From positions 4,511,133-4,575,132 of the forward strand of contig WARS01000032.1 of assembly GCA_008933995.1 (NCBI GenBank): 64,000 nt of DNA, in the 5' to 3' direction. Below the pieces are notes generated by a model. The model was given only the letters and a program-made list of their open reading frames with translations, was not told the origin of the DNA and made no database searches. Every line of letters starts with the position of its first letter. The stretch's first letter is position 1. This document shows, piece by piece, positions 14,690-26,570 of the stretch. Position numbers and translations under genes: made by a program. The DNA comes from Datnioides undecimradiatus. Its lineage: Eukaryota; Chordata; Actinopteri; Lobotiformes; Datnioididae.

Positions 14690-14877
14690 CACACGCAGAA
14701 GCCTCCAATGAAGGGAAGCCCATTGCAAGACAACCTGGAGGTGACAGAACTCATGAGAACCCTTCCAAGCCCCCTTCAGTGAAGGTGATAGGGGGCTCAG
14801 CTTCTGCCATCTGGGCACGACCCTGGAGTCCTGCACTGCTCTTTGCCGCACTGTGCTTGCAGTGGACCCTATTCTGA
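14690..14877 (+). CDS. Terminal exon of a GPI-anchored cell-surface protein, possibly a GPC3/GPC5-type glypican (partial)
   Basis: The exon follows about 45 bases of almost pure pyrimidine and a CACAG acceptor. Only one frame stays open to the natural-looking end: two bases complete a split codon, then 61 codons run to TGA at 14875-14877. Residues 1-30 are a polar, proline-rich linker. Residues 31-46 include GGSASA, a small-residue stretch suited to a GPI omega site. Residues 47-61 (SPALLFAALCLQWTLF region) form the terminal hydrophobic segment ending at the stop codon. This order is the standard GPI-attachment signal, so the mature protein should sit on the outer face of the plasma membrane. 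The ectodomain is outside the window. A glypican of the GPC3/GPC5 branch is suggested by the downstream glypican on the same strand. Glypican C-termini diverge quickly, so another GPI protein family remains possible. No Ser-Gly attachment sites are visible here. Confidence 0.7.
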
Positions 14878-15083
14878 TGCCAGCTCCCTCTGTGAATCGT
14901 CACTGTATCCTGCCCCTTTAGGAATCACATACATGCACACAGACACCCGTATCATATACATATCACGCATAATATTCTTACTCCTGTCCTCAACTACATG
15001 GATGGATGGTTACGCTGGATAAAACAAAAATGGAAGGCGGGACAGGGTGTGGAAGAGGACAACATTGTAGGAGACTGTAGATT

Positions 15084-15100
15084 GGGGGGGGGGGGGGGGG
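15084..15100. repeat. Poly(dG) run, 17 bases
   Basis: Seventeen consecutive G on the + strand, within the probable 3' UTR. Length is likely polymorphic or prone to sequencing error. Confidence 0.9.
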
Positions 15101-16344
15101 TTGCACAAGTGAATGCGCGCTCACCTACAATGATTAGGCCTGCTGCTTCTTCTAGGCTGTTGCGGGGCTAGACGTTTGTGCATACAGACACCAGTACAGC
15201 CCTGCTCTTTGTGGTTCAGAACGGGACTGCATCACTCAGTTTTTACTTAAAACGCTTACACATATACAGACTCACATACACAGTACAAATACGGCTGTCT
15301 ACTTATTTTCTGCTGCTGGTTTTTACTTATCCTTTCAGGCTAAAAAGAAAAAAAAAACTCATCACAGCCACTGCACAGTTTGCCAGCCAGGCAGAAGAAT
15401 TCAACTCATTTGAAAACTCAACTCATTTTCTTTTCGAGGATTAAGGAATGCATGATAGATTGATAGATCAATCCCAGGTGCCTGGCCCAGAACAGCAGAT
15501 TTGATATACTCTAATGACTGTGTGTACCTTGGCAGGGATTAGAATGTAATGAGTTCACAGGTAGAGCACGGGCACACTTGCACGGCTGAACACATTGTGC
15601 AGACAAACTAGGTGTGTATAGTATGTAACTGTATATAAGTGGAAAGATGTGATGGAGTGTATGAGGTTGTGAATCAACAAAAAGCTCTTAACTGATTGAG
15701 CTGAATGGGGTTTTATTTTCCCATAGCTATGGAGGACTGTGCTTGTTTGTGCCATACTACATAGAAAACAATGCAAAAAAAAACCCAAACAAAAAACTAA
15801 AAAGATTTAATTTCTGTAACAAATATTGCAGAAATGCACATCATTTTTCAGCTCAAGCCCTTGACATAAATGGACAAATTTTGGACATTTGAACAAAGTC
15901 TGTACATTGTTGATTTTACTAATGTTTATTGTGCATACAGTTTTGTGTGTTTGCTCGTTGAATTGCACATTAATGCATGTATAACCCACCAAGTTATCAA
16001 AATTGTTATGATAGGATCAGGGCCTTCTCCTGGAAGCATCAAAAAGTCATATGTTGCCTTTCCTATAGATCTTGCAAGAGGCATCAGGTCAGGTTTTATT
16101 CTGTTCTTTCAAATTATGGTTTGGAACTTGAAAACAAGTAACAGAGTAAGTAATAAACCGAGGAAGGTCCAGTTGCAAAATCAATACATGTAGATTCAAA
16201 CACATGCAAAAAAAAATGCAGATGTTTTTCTTTTTCCTAGCAGTGGTAGTCATTGTGCAAGTCCCACTACATCATGCATTTTGCCAAATAAGCTCTAATG
16301 TCTCCACCCACTCTTAAGAAGACCATTCCTTGGAATTCCAACAG

Positions 16345-16350
16345 AATAAA
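16345..16350 (+). terminator. Candidate polyadenylation signal AATAAA
   Basis: Canonical hexamer followed within about 20-40 bases by T-rich sequence. It is one of several candidates; another AATAAA is at 16152-16157. Confidence 0.35.
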
Positions 16351-17027
16351 AGGAAATCCTTCTTTGTTTGACTTATTATTATTGACTTTAACGGCTTCCT
16401 CTGTGTAACACCTGTTTTCTCTCTTGTGTAGGTAAGTATGGTTTTACATACTGGTACAGTAAAGTACCTGTGTGAATGAGCATGAATGTCTAATTAATGC
16501 TCCACAGTTACAGTGTTAAAAATGATATTGCCTGAAAGCTTCAAACATACAGTATCTAAGCTAAAAAAGTCTGTACACTTACCTGGGTCTATGTGCAGTG
16601 AAATACCTCTTCCATTACCTTATTTGTAAACAACTCTTTCCTCTCCTTACTGGCAAGTAATTCACCATTGACTTTGCCTAAACTTGGAAAAGGGTTGATC
16701 TGCTTAACTTCATGCAAATGCATACAATTATTCACAAAACCCTGCAGTTAATGAAGAATGGGAATGGAAACAGCAATGTATGGTATGGTATGGTTCTGAC
16801 AGTTCAAATGTCTCACATCTCATGTTGTTTAAACATGTTGGTTTAGTTTATACGATTTCCTCCATGTAGGTATGTTTTGTTCCTGACCATCAATCATTGC
16901 ACCAACAGATCACTTACAGCTCTTTACTTGCATGTGTATAAATGTACATATTCTAAGTCACTTTGTCATTTGTTTTGTGTCTCATTTTCCTTCTTTGTAT
17001 CAGTATGATACAGTGTAGCTGAGCTCT

Positions 17028-17033
17028 ATTAAA
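17028..17033 (+). terminator. Candidate polyadenylation signal ATTAAA
   Basis: Common variant hexamer followed by TG-containing and then strongly T-rich sequence at about 17035-17070, a good downstream element. It would give a 3' UTR of about 2.2 kb. Confidence 0.35.
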
Positions 17034-17559
17034 AGTGCTCTGCTTTTCTTTTTTTTCTTTTTTTTTGGATTTACTTGGAAAAGATGTTTATTAAAGGCCC
17101 ACCCACACAGGTCTTTTGCTGACTTTTCCTTCATAATCTGCTTCTAAGGCCTGTGATGGTTTATACACCTTTTGCTGGATTATCATCCTCATTATCCTAT
17201 TGCACCTGATAGAGCAACCTACATCTTTGTTTGTTCTATCTGTAGGTTACGGTAACTGACCTTTTGTAATTCTCAGTGTAACTCCACCCAAATTCAATAA
17301 GGGAAGAGGTCTAATCAGCCATAGTAAGTGAAAACACATGTGTAGACGGTATGCAGGTTCTCAAGTATTTCATGTTGACACCAGTCATTTTTCTTGTCCT
17401 TAAAACACTGAGGTGGTCACATTATACAAATCCAGTGTCTCTATTAAATATATTTTAAAGTATGACTTTAACGTTTGCGATGTAGACGTACTTTGCTTTC
17501 TTGCCAATGGTTGCCTGGAGCAGTATTTAAGCCTCACCTATCGTATCTCTTCAAGAAAT

Positions 17560-17882
17560 TAAGACTCCAAGAAGCCTCTGTCCCAAGCAAAAAAATAGTT
17601 AAACCATCCCACAACTTGTTAATTTTACTTTTTGTGTTTTGAATTAAACTAATGGTACCAGCAGGTTAGTGAGCTTTCGAGGTGGTGAAAAGTATATTTT
17701 TGAACAGGAGAGAGAGCCAGCTCCTGTTTCCAGTCTGTATGCAAAGCTAATGTTAATCACCTCTTGGCTTGAGCTCAACAGACAGCACACAGACATGAGC
17801 ACGGTATTGATCTTCTAATCTGACTCTCGGCAAGAAAGCAAGTACGCTGTTTTCCCAAAATGTTGAACTATTCCTTCAATCC
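17560..17882. mobile_element. Teleost interspersed repeat (non-autonomous), copy A
   Basis: I recognise a repeat widespread in fish genomes, with the modules GTGAGCTTT.GAGGTGGT (near 17670), CTGTTTCCAGTCT (near 17722), CTCTCGGCAAGAAAGC (near 17823) and CCCAAAATGTTGAACTATTC (near 17853). Some of these modules recur in the copy near 51.3 kb, which supports the call from the window itself. It has no coding capacity. Family name and exact ends are not known to me. Confidence 0.75.
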
Positions 17883-19453
17883 AAACAGTCTTAGTAACCA
17901 TGACTACATAGCACTGGCTTGCTTCTTGTCCCTGTAAACACAGTGATTGTTTCATTGACCATACTTTTCAGCTGGTGAGCAGTGGAGGAGGACTGAGTTA
18001 TGAGGGCGTAGGCAGGGCAAGCTGTCTTAGTCTGACCTTCTCTATTTGCATCCAGGAAGCCTATTGCTAAACATATCAGCCTGTGTCTGCACCAGGAATA
18101 GAGGCAGAGGGGGGTGTGAGAGTGCCGACAACATGTTAAGGTTTGGTGTTGGAAAAGGGCCGTGGCAGACAGTCGGCTGTGATGACAGTGGCGTCGACCG
18201 TGACAGTTTGCTCACTCAGCTGATGTGTGGCTGACCCATTGGCTGCTCCTGTAGGGGAAACTTTACCTATTCCTGGGCTTATAATTGCCTTGAATTAGTC
18301 TGTTCTGTCAGCTGCAAAGTTAGCATCACTATTAGCCTGGCTACTGCAGCTACTGCTGGTCACATATAAACACAAAGCAAGCATTAAGGCTGTTTTTGAA
18401 AACAGATGCATGTTTGTGGGTCGACAGCCAAACTGTGAGATTGCTTATCCTAAGATTCAAATAGAGTGAGCTTATAGACTAAATCAGGTGTGTGTCAGGT
18501 GGTCTCTCAGTTGTACACATTGATTTAGCATAACTGTATAAAGCTGGAGAAGTCACATCAAATACATACAATTGGAATGAAGCAACATATTTCAAAGTTA
18601 TGTTTAGAATTGGTCTTCAGGTCCTTTTTCCTCCACAGTGATTATAAAAGCATTTGATGGCAACGGATCAGGCGACAGTGGCCCTCCAAGTCTCACCACA
18701 CCTCCCACTGTTTTAGCCATCAGCCTGGGAGCACATAACTAATAACACTTTCCTGGCTAAAGCATACAGTGTCCATGATCACTCTTCTCATTCTCTTTGT
18801 CCCCCTCACGCACACACATACAGGTTTACCAACACGAAAAATATCACAAACACACACTGATGATCTCATTCACACACCCTGTCTCTCAGTTGTACACTTT
18901 CAATTGCACGCCGTCTGTATTTGATCCTTGGAGTCTATTTCATGCTTGTTGCTGTGAAACTGAGTGTCTGGCTGGCTGCAGACGAGAGCAGAGACAGTGC
19001 CCAGTCCAAGGATATCGTGCCTCCTCTTTGCCTGAGCTGTAATTGGACTGCATTGTCCCTGCCTGACAAAACCAAAGCCGTCTGTCGTCCTCTAATAACC
19101 TCCGCCGACTGACGCAGAAAGCCATGGATTACTTTAAAATATGGACAATAATGGGACCAAACTCTGACACTGAAAGAGTTCGTCTGAAAATGACTTTGCG
19201 CTCAGCTTTCTTTCTTAAGTTAACTTTATGAAGGCAGTCTCATGTCTTTTAAAATGGGTATGGATAATTCAGTGTGTTATACTGTAGGTGCAGACACTCA
19301 CATTGCAAGGAGCAGTGTGGTCAGTGAATGTAACTGAGAATTCGGGGGACCTGAGGTCACAGCTGCTCAGCTGCCTGTCTGGGCTATTTTAAACGGTAGC
19401 ACACATCAGCGCTTCTGTCCCACTGGCTTAGCCAAGTCCACACCTAAACCATT

Positions 19454-19496
19454 TCTCTCTCTCGCTCTCGCTCTCTCTCTCACACACACACACACA
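19454..19496. repeat. Compound (TC)n(CA)n microsatellite
   Basis: TC run with two CG interruptions passing directly into a CA run. Confidence 0.9.
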
Positions 19497-19976
19497 GAAA
19501 TCATTCTTGCCTTGGTAAAGAGTAGATCTAACCGTAATTCACACATTCAGAGATGAAACACAGTCGCATCACACACCATGAAAAGAACCTTAAGATGCAT
19601 AACTGCATTTTCTAACAGATGTTCCCTGAAGTCAGCCTGATTGTGTGGTAGCACAGTGATGGCAGAGGAGCAACCCCCCCCCCCTCTGAGATTGTCTTAC
19701 TTTTTCAGCCTGGGGATCAGAGTGACAAGCTTGAACTAAGAGGAGGGAGCAAAGGAAGGGGGGAGGCTTTGGAAGTAGTTTTTCATAGACAAACAATTGG
19801 GTGAGGTAGAGGGGAAACGAAGGGGGACCTGCGGCTCCTATTAACCACAGCTCTCCTTCTTGGGTTTCACTCGTCAGCTGTATCCGTTCTCCTCTGTGCA
19901 GAGCTCCCTATGCCCTCAGAACAGGCTAACGCAAGCTGTCAGTGCCAATTCTCCCTCTGTCACCCTGCTCCGCTAG

Positions 19977-20030
19977 CCAATTAGCATTATGCTCAATGAG
20001 CTCTTGAGTTAACTAATTGAGTCCAATTAA
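19977..20030. promoter_or_regulatory. Cluster of homeodomain-type TAATT/AATTA motifs
   Basis: CCAATTAG (19977-19984), CTAATTGA (20013-20020) and CCAATTAA (20023-20030) lie within 54 bases, in a lower-complexity-free block that reads like a conserved non-coding element. Motif presence is seen; regulatory function is inference. Confidence 0.3.
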
Positions 20031-20755
20031 ACACATTTTCAACATGACAGACCATCAAGAGAAGCTTCAGCAACACTGACAGAGATCAAATCTGCAACAG
20101 GGACACATAAACTTTTGCTTGATTCCTTCTATTCACTGATTGGCTATAGTTGTCAGTTCTGTTTCCCATCATGCACTGTGATGCTGGCAGAGGGCAGGTA
20201 AACAGTGTTAGGAAATGTTATCCTCTTGGCAACCACCGTGAAGTTGTTGTCATTTCCTGTCTGACTGTTGTGGGGCGATGCACGAGAATCTATTGCTGAC
20301 TAAATAAATATAAAAACTAGCATGCATGTTCAAAACATTCATGCATACCAACAATTGTAAAAGTTTAAGATTGCGCAGCTTATCCTGTAGCCAGAAGACA
20401 GCTCCCTCTGGCAAGTTATTCTGGATGTGTTCGAACAGCACACAATAAGAAAGCAATAATGCAAAACAGCCATTCAGCTGTGCAATAATCTCAGATCCCA
20501 CAAGAATCCCAAATTATTCGGCCTGTTATGAAAGACAAATAGAGGCAGACATGAACCTCTACACCACAAGCCAGTGGACTGGGCACCTGGCATGGAATCA
20601 CTTTCCAACCACTGTGAGGACATCCACGGGTGAAAAGTATTTATGGACTTCACTGACTACCACATTTCAAGTTACACAATCCCTGATCATATTGCAGATG
20701 AAGCACAGAAAGAATTTAGGTTAGAGCAGGTTAGAAATCTAAGTTAGTAAAAGTA

Positions 20756-20906
20756 GATTAGATTAGATGCAACTGTATTGTCATTACACATGTACAAGTA
20801 CAAGGCAAGGAAATGCAGTTTGGCATCTAACCAGAAGTGCAATAAGCAGCAAATGCAGGGTGTACAGTATCTACAGTATGTGCAGGATAGTATACATAAT
20901 ATACAG
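20756..20906. mobile_element. Teleost interspersed repeat fragment
   Basis: Starts with a GATTA-type repeat and continues TGTATTGTCATTACACATG, ACAAGTACAAGGCAAGGAAA and GCATCTAACCAGAAGTGCAA, then degenerate TGCAG/TACAGTAT units. I recognise this order as a very common element in percomorph genomes. No coding frame. The family name is not known to me. Confidence 0.7.
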
Positions 20907-21241
20907 AAAAAGTAGCATTGGCAATGCAAAATATGGACATCGCTCATAGAGCATCAGTGGGAGCTCACTTGCCAACCTGCTCTTATGCTCGGTCTGCTCT
21001 TTATAATGCACAGACCAGACCCATGCAGGTTCGAGTCTGCAGTTAACAAGCTACAATTACTGTAATGGAAACTCACTTTGTGCTTCAAACCTGAGTAACA
21101 TTAGTGAATTTTACTTTCAAGTTTTTCACTACTTTTAAATAGCTTTTGGCAACAAATATGAGCAGAGCATTTTTCAAACCAATTATGAGTTTTAAAAAAA
21201 AGTCGGGTGAAAAAATGCAGGGTGATATTCAATGCAGATGT

Positions 21242-21295
21242 CTGAAAATGTTTTCAGAGAAATAAAGCTCAGGTTTAAAAGACATCTAGATGTCT
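21242..21295. repeat. Two adjacent palindromes
   Basis: CTGAAAATGTTTTCAG (21242-21257) has two 7-bp arms around TG. AGACATCTAGATGTCT (21280-21295) is a perfect 16-bp palindrome. They are 22 bases apart. Confidence 0.8.
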
Positions 21296-24200
21296 ATTCA
21301 CATGCAAATAACTAAAATCACCTTACTGGGCTGTGCTATGTCAGCTGTAGCAATAATAAATTGTAGTTTCTCTTCCTGAAATCGCTGCATAGTTGGTCCT
21401 TTCCATAAAGAAGAGAATTTTACTTTTACAATTTCATATTTTTCAGATTTCCCAGCTGATGTATTTTAATTTGTAATTCCAAAGAAAGAGAACAGTGACT
21501 GCAAGTTTGTTGTACAGACCCAAAATTGTTGCACACAATGTGTAAATGGCGCACATACAGTGATGCACCTGCACAAAAAATGCCTGTTATTTTGGACTTT
21601 GAAAGACACAGAAGTGCTGGGTGAGGACGAGCTGTCATTAGAATGTATTGTGTCTTAATAAGGCTGTGCAGAGGGGCCTGAACATTAGTCACCATGAAAG
21701 TCTGGCTGTTAGGAAAACAGATTAACTATGTCGCCGCATGACAATGGCCAGCCAGGGAGAAAAGTGGGTCCGCCTGCACGAGCCCCCATTCCAATTAGAC
21801 TGGTGGGGTCTGCTTTGGTGTGTTTGTGTGGGGTGAAACGTGATTGAGGAGTTTAAGATGGAGTGTGTGTGTGTTTGTGTGTGCGTGCCTGTCTGTCACA
21901 CATGTTCAAGGCTGGCCAACATCTCATGCTGAATTCTCTGTCATGCCCACTCTGTTTGGCATGCTAGAGGCAGCCTCCTTCCTTATGTCCCAGAGATGGA
22001 TGAGCACTGGTGTGAATGTTCCATGGCTCCCTTGGGTGCCATTCTACCTTTCCAACTCTCTCTTCCTCTCTCTCCCTTCCTTTCTATCTTTATCAGGTTA
22101 AACCTGAATTCATACAATTCTCTGTATGTCTACTGTGTTCTTGTTCTCTGCTATTTCATTCTCTCTTTGTCCTGTCTGGATTTTTCCTTGCACATTAGTT
22201 TTCCGAATACCTGATATTTGTGAGTTAAATTACCATGAATGTCAAATTTGGAGCATGAACGTTAACTCACTAATTTGTTGGCATATACGTGTTTACATGT
22301 TCGCCATATTTGTGCGACCCAGGTTGAATGAGCATCTACAGGAAGACAGGAGTATCATTGATTGGCTCTTATTAGGGATTCAGGGTTGCCTGCTGCTGTC
22401 CAGTTCTGCAGATCACGAGAGGGGGGAATCAATGTTGCAGGGTATTGAGGTCCTTGCCCTCATACATCCTCATACTTCCATGTATAACACATATCCTCCT
22501 TTCCTCATACCAGACGGGATTTGGATTATATTAATGACACTAAAAACACACTGCTGGTTGACTTGATTACGGTTGGGGCAACAAACATCCAGTGCATTTC
22601 TTTTTTACCGTTGACTTGTACAACAGTACAACATTGAGTAAAATATACACAGTGCATGTTCTCATATGTTCCCACATATTTCTTCAGTGGCTGATGATTT
22701 TGCTTTGAGCACTGGGAGCAGAGTAAGAGTTGAGGGGTTGGTGTCAAAGAATCCAATTTGAGTGTCTTGCCCATGTTATCTGATGTACATGGTGACTAGA
22801 TGAACTACGTTTCTTGCTTCCTGTACTTTGATCATCGCAATGCACACACTAACTATTAAAAGTAATTCAAATCACCCATGACTTAACAACAATAATGAAT
22901 AAAACAACTTATTTTTGCAACTCAGCACAGCTCTGTCAAAAGAGCTTTCCAAATCCAAAGTCTCCACACCTGACATATTCAGTGTCTACAATTAGGTAAG
23001 GAGACAATGTGGTTTAACAATCAGGCAGCCAACCTTTATGGATGTGTTTACCAACCATCAACCCAAGGCCAAAATGAGTTGCTATAAAATGAAATGAAGG
23101 TTTGCTAAGGAGACACATTCTTTTGCAATGGCTGTCCACCTCCTTCACCCTTCTAACATGTAGTTGACTGGTCTCTGCACAGTGCAAAAAGGCCTACCTG
23201 ATATTAGTCTTCCATCAAGGTCATGGTAAGACAGCAACACACCTACCAGTAAATCGTCAATATAATAACTGTGAAAGTAATAATAAGTAATGTGTTATGG
23301 ACCAACAGTGATGGAAGGTGTTAATAGAGTTGCCTGTTTTAAAAACCCCTCTTCCAATTATTTGTCTATGAAACAGCTTATTTTTTTGCTAGCTTTGCTC
23401 CATTTAAAGTGTCTTCACAGCGGACTATATGTTATTATTTACACCCATGTTTGCACTTGTTTCAATTTAAAATGTCCATTGGTCAAAACTTGTGAATGAA
23501 TTCTGAAGCAGCAGGTGTACATTTGCACAAAAAAAGCAACAATATTACTGCTGAGATGATATCATTCACAGGTCAATTTAAAATAAAATTACTTGACTTG
23601 ACCTGACTTCTGATGTCCTTATTAGAAAAAAACACTGACTCCAAACTACAAACGCATTCAAATCCTAAAATGGAAATATCTGACCTGATCTAATAGGACT
23701 CAGAATATTATCAGAATAATATGTATGTTGGAGACTCTATCCAGGAGGTACTCCCCATGCTATTGCCATTTTTAAAGAGTCTTAAGATTACAAATTATGC
23801 ACATACATATAATAATAAAGCTCTAATTTTTGGGGGAAAAAAGCCTCTCACTGTAAGTTTTTTTCAGACTCATACACGTATGCATCACTAGCTGCGAGAA
23901 GTGTAATGTTGTGCAAAGCACATCCTCGTAACATTTGCTGCTGTAAATGATGCCTCAATGCATGAACGATGAGGGACGCAGCATTTTTCCACTTCAGACT
24001 GCAGGAAATGTACACACAGCATTACAGCTTCATTTGAAGTACAACCCAAAGACAGACTGTTTCTCAGAAGGCAGATTTACGGTCTAGATTTGTTTTACAA
24101 TCCAGTTTACAATGTCATATGAAGGGAGTGCTGAGAGAACCATCCATCTAAGTGTCAATTTCTCATTAGCAACTTCATTCTGATCAGAGAGGGCTAAGAA

Positions 24201-26505
24201 AAAGAATTCAGAAGAATCAGTGCCAAAGCTGGGCAGCTTTCAAAAGTGGGTTGTTGAACATAGAAAAAGGTGCATGTGAAAGCTGGCAGTTTATAGGAAG
24301 AAACATTTGCATCTAGTGATCAAACCGAGTCAGCACTGACGCATTGCACTTTTTATGCAGTCTCTCTCATTAAAATCAAATTGGAGAAATGTGAGGAGGA
24401 GTAATGCGATAAAGTGCTTCTATACAGGGGAGGTCTGAGAGGAATGCTGCAGGAATGTGTGGATATTCTGAAGTGGCAGTGGGAAAATAATGAAGGACTC
24501 CTCATAGGGGGCTGAGAACCACACAGAGACATGGCCTCCCACTGTTTCCCAGGTCCACGTGGAAGGAGATGCTGCCAGTCTGGATGAAGATCAGCCATGG
24601 AACCACATGAAACCTGGAGTTGAGGTTAGTTGACTCTGGACCATTTGCATGCATCAAAATTCAGAAAAGACTTGCCAGTTTCACAATTTTAATTTCTGTT
24701 GTGATACTAAGGTCAATGTTAAGGTTGCTATTGGGAAATATGATTCACCAACTTTGTTATGTGTGTTGGACTAGACATGGAAATATTTACCATGAGATAA
24801 ATGATTATCAAGATCTACATATTAAGTCCCAAGAGACAATTACTGACGCAAGGGTTGCTCATAAGAGGTCATCTGAGTCTTGCCGGTTTATCATCGCTTT
24901 CCCATGAGTTTATGAGTTTTCACGGCAAGAGGCAGATGAGGAGAGGAGTTCATTTATCCTCAAAGACACATGACAAATAGAGGAGGTGAAATATTTATAT
25001 GAGAACAGCATGCAGGCAAATGAACACAGTAATTGGATGAAGTTGGTGCAGGACTGGGGAGACGCCACTGCCAGATGGGTACAATCTGCCATTGTGTATG
25101 AGAGAAAGAGATAAGAAAAAGGCCAGTGTTTGATTCAGCACGATCCTCTTATTTGATAAGTCTGCATAAATGAGTTATGTGCTTTCTTTTTTGTCTTACT
25201 GACGACAGAAGCTGCTGTAAATGAACAAATATTAAAACACTGCATTCAGTGGTCATTATTCCGTTTGAAGTGGTGACTCTATTAGATTTAATGCACTCCA
25301 TCATTGTCATTTCTCTCGTTTGTGCAGCGGTTTGTGCTGTTTTTTGTATGTACCTAAGTTTTTTTTCTGCTCTTGTGTCCATGTTTGGAGAAAACTGGAA
25401 TGTGCTCAGATTACCAAAAAGAAAAAGTGCCTGGATACCCACAGAGACATACAAAAGCACAAGGCAACACACCACAGGGAGCATTTCTCATCCACGACAG
25501 CGCCTGTTTACAAGGACAACCCCAAGAATTCAAGGATCGGACCGCATTTGGCCATCAGTTGTTTTCACCTAATTCTAACTTTTCATTCCTCTCCAGTCCC
25601 TTGAAAACACTTTTTTAAAAATCTCCAGCACTTCATCGTTTCCACTCTGAATGTACGATTCCTCCCTGCTACTTTTTTCCCAACTTACTTTTCTGTCATT
25701 CTCCCCATGTCATCAATCATCATATTCTCTCCCTCCTTATCTTGCCTCATAAGCTCACTCCCCCTCCTCCCAGTTTTCCTCACTATTTCTCATTTTTCTC
25801 CAAAATACTATCTGTCAACCCGTTGCACTTACCATCAAAATTTATCCTTTTTCTGTCATCATCTGTCTCTTGCAACTGGGGAGGGCTTGGTGTGTGTGGA
25901 GATATGCAGATCTCGTGTTTGTGGAGGCCGTGTTTGCACAGACAGACACACTATGGGTAAATGTGATCAAGGGATGATGTAGCACCGCAAAATGGCAAAG
26001 GGACAGGCAAGACGGGAAGGCAGGTGTTGAAACAACTCTGAATTTAACTTTTATGCATGACTGTGTTTTAACAGGCAAGGATTGCGAGGATCATGTGTTC
26101 TCATGAGGCGTGGATAGGAAGGGGAAGACAGAACAGTGGAGAATGTGTTTACAAGAGAAAAAGTAGTAACAAGATGGACTGAGGAGAAGACACAATGAAG
26201 GAGGAAGAGATAGACCCGGTGAGTAATGTGTACACACTCGAGCACTCTGGCGAATGTGCTGAACTCAGGCTAATGGTTGACATAAAAACCCAGAAAAGAG
26301 GCAGGATCGATGCTATCTGCGAGAGACCGGGATGAGACTGTTTTTAGGAAGAGGACACAATGATCTCCCTCTAAAGGCTGATTACATCTGTTGAAACAGC
26401 ACACTGACATTTACATAGAAACCCAGCTGAAGCCCGGCAGCAGGCACTGTACACTGGCCAATCGTGCTGCTACATCCTTACATCACTTTATTTGTAGGGG
26501 AAACT

Positions 26506-26506
<1 letters not shown>

Positions 26507-26548
<42 letters not shown>

Positions 26549-26570
26549 GTCTGTCTCTCTGTGTGTGTCT
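26507..26570. repeat. (TG)n microsatellite with imperfect 3' part
   Basis: About 30 bases of pure GT followed by GGGTG/TCTG variant units and more GT. Confidence 0.9.

Larger units (their letters stand above)
14878..17050 (+). other. Probable long 3' UTR of the upstream gene
   Basis: AT-rich sequence follows the stop codon with no further coding signal. Candidate cleavage signals lie at 16152, 16345 and 17028. The true end is not determinable from sequence alone. A 17-base G run lies at 15084-15100. Open frames in the region are short and carry no recognisable protein. Confidence 0.4.

Noticed and set aside
21024-21041. GCAGGTTCGAGTCTGC, resembling a tRNA T-arm (B-box)
   Set aside because: The stem requires an 8-base loop, and no acceptor stem or anticodon arm can be drawn upstream. 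At most it is a decayed tRNA-derived SINE piece.
22126-22566. 146-codon open frame
   Set aside because: Composition and lack of any motif fit non-coding DNA, and it has no splice signals consistent with an exon.
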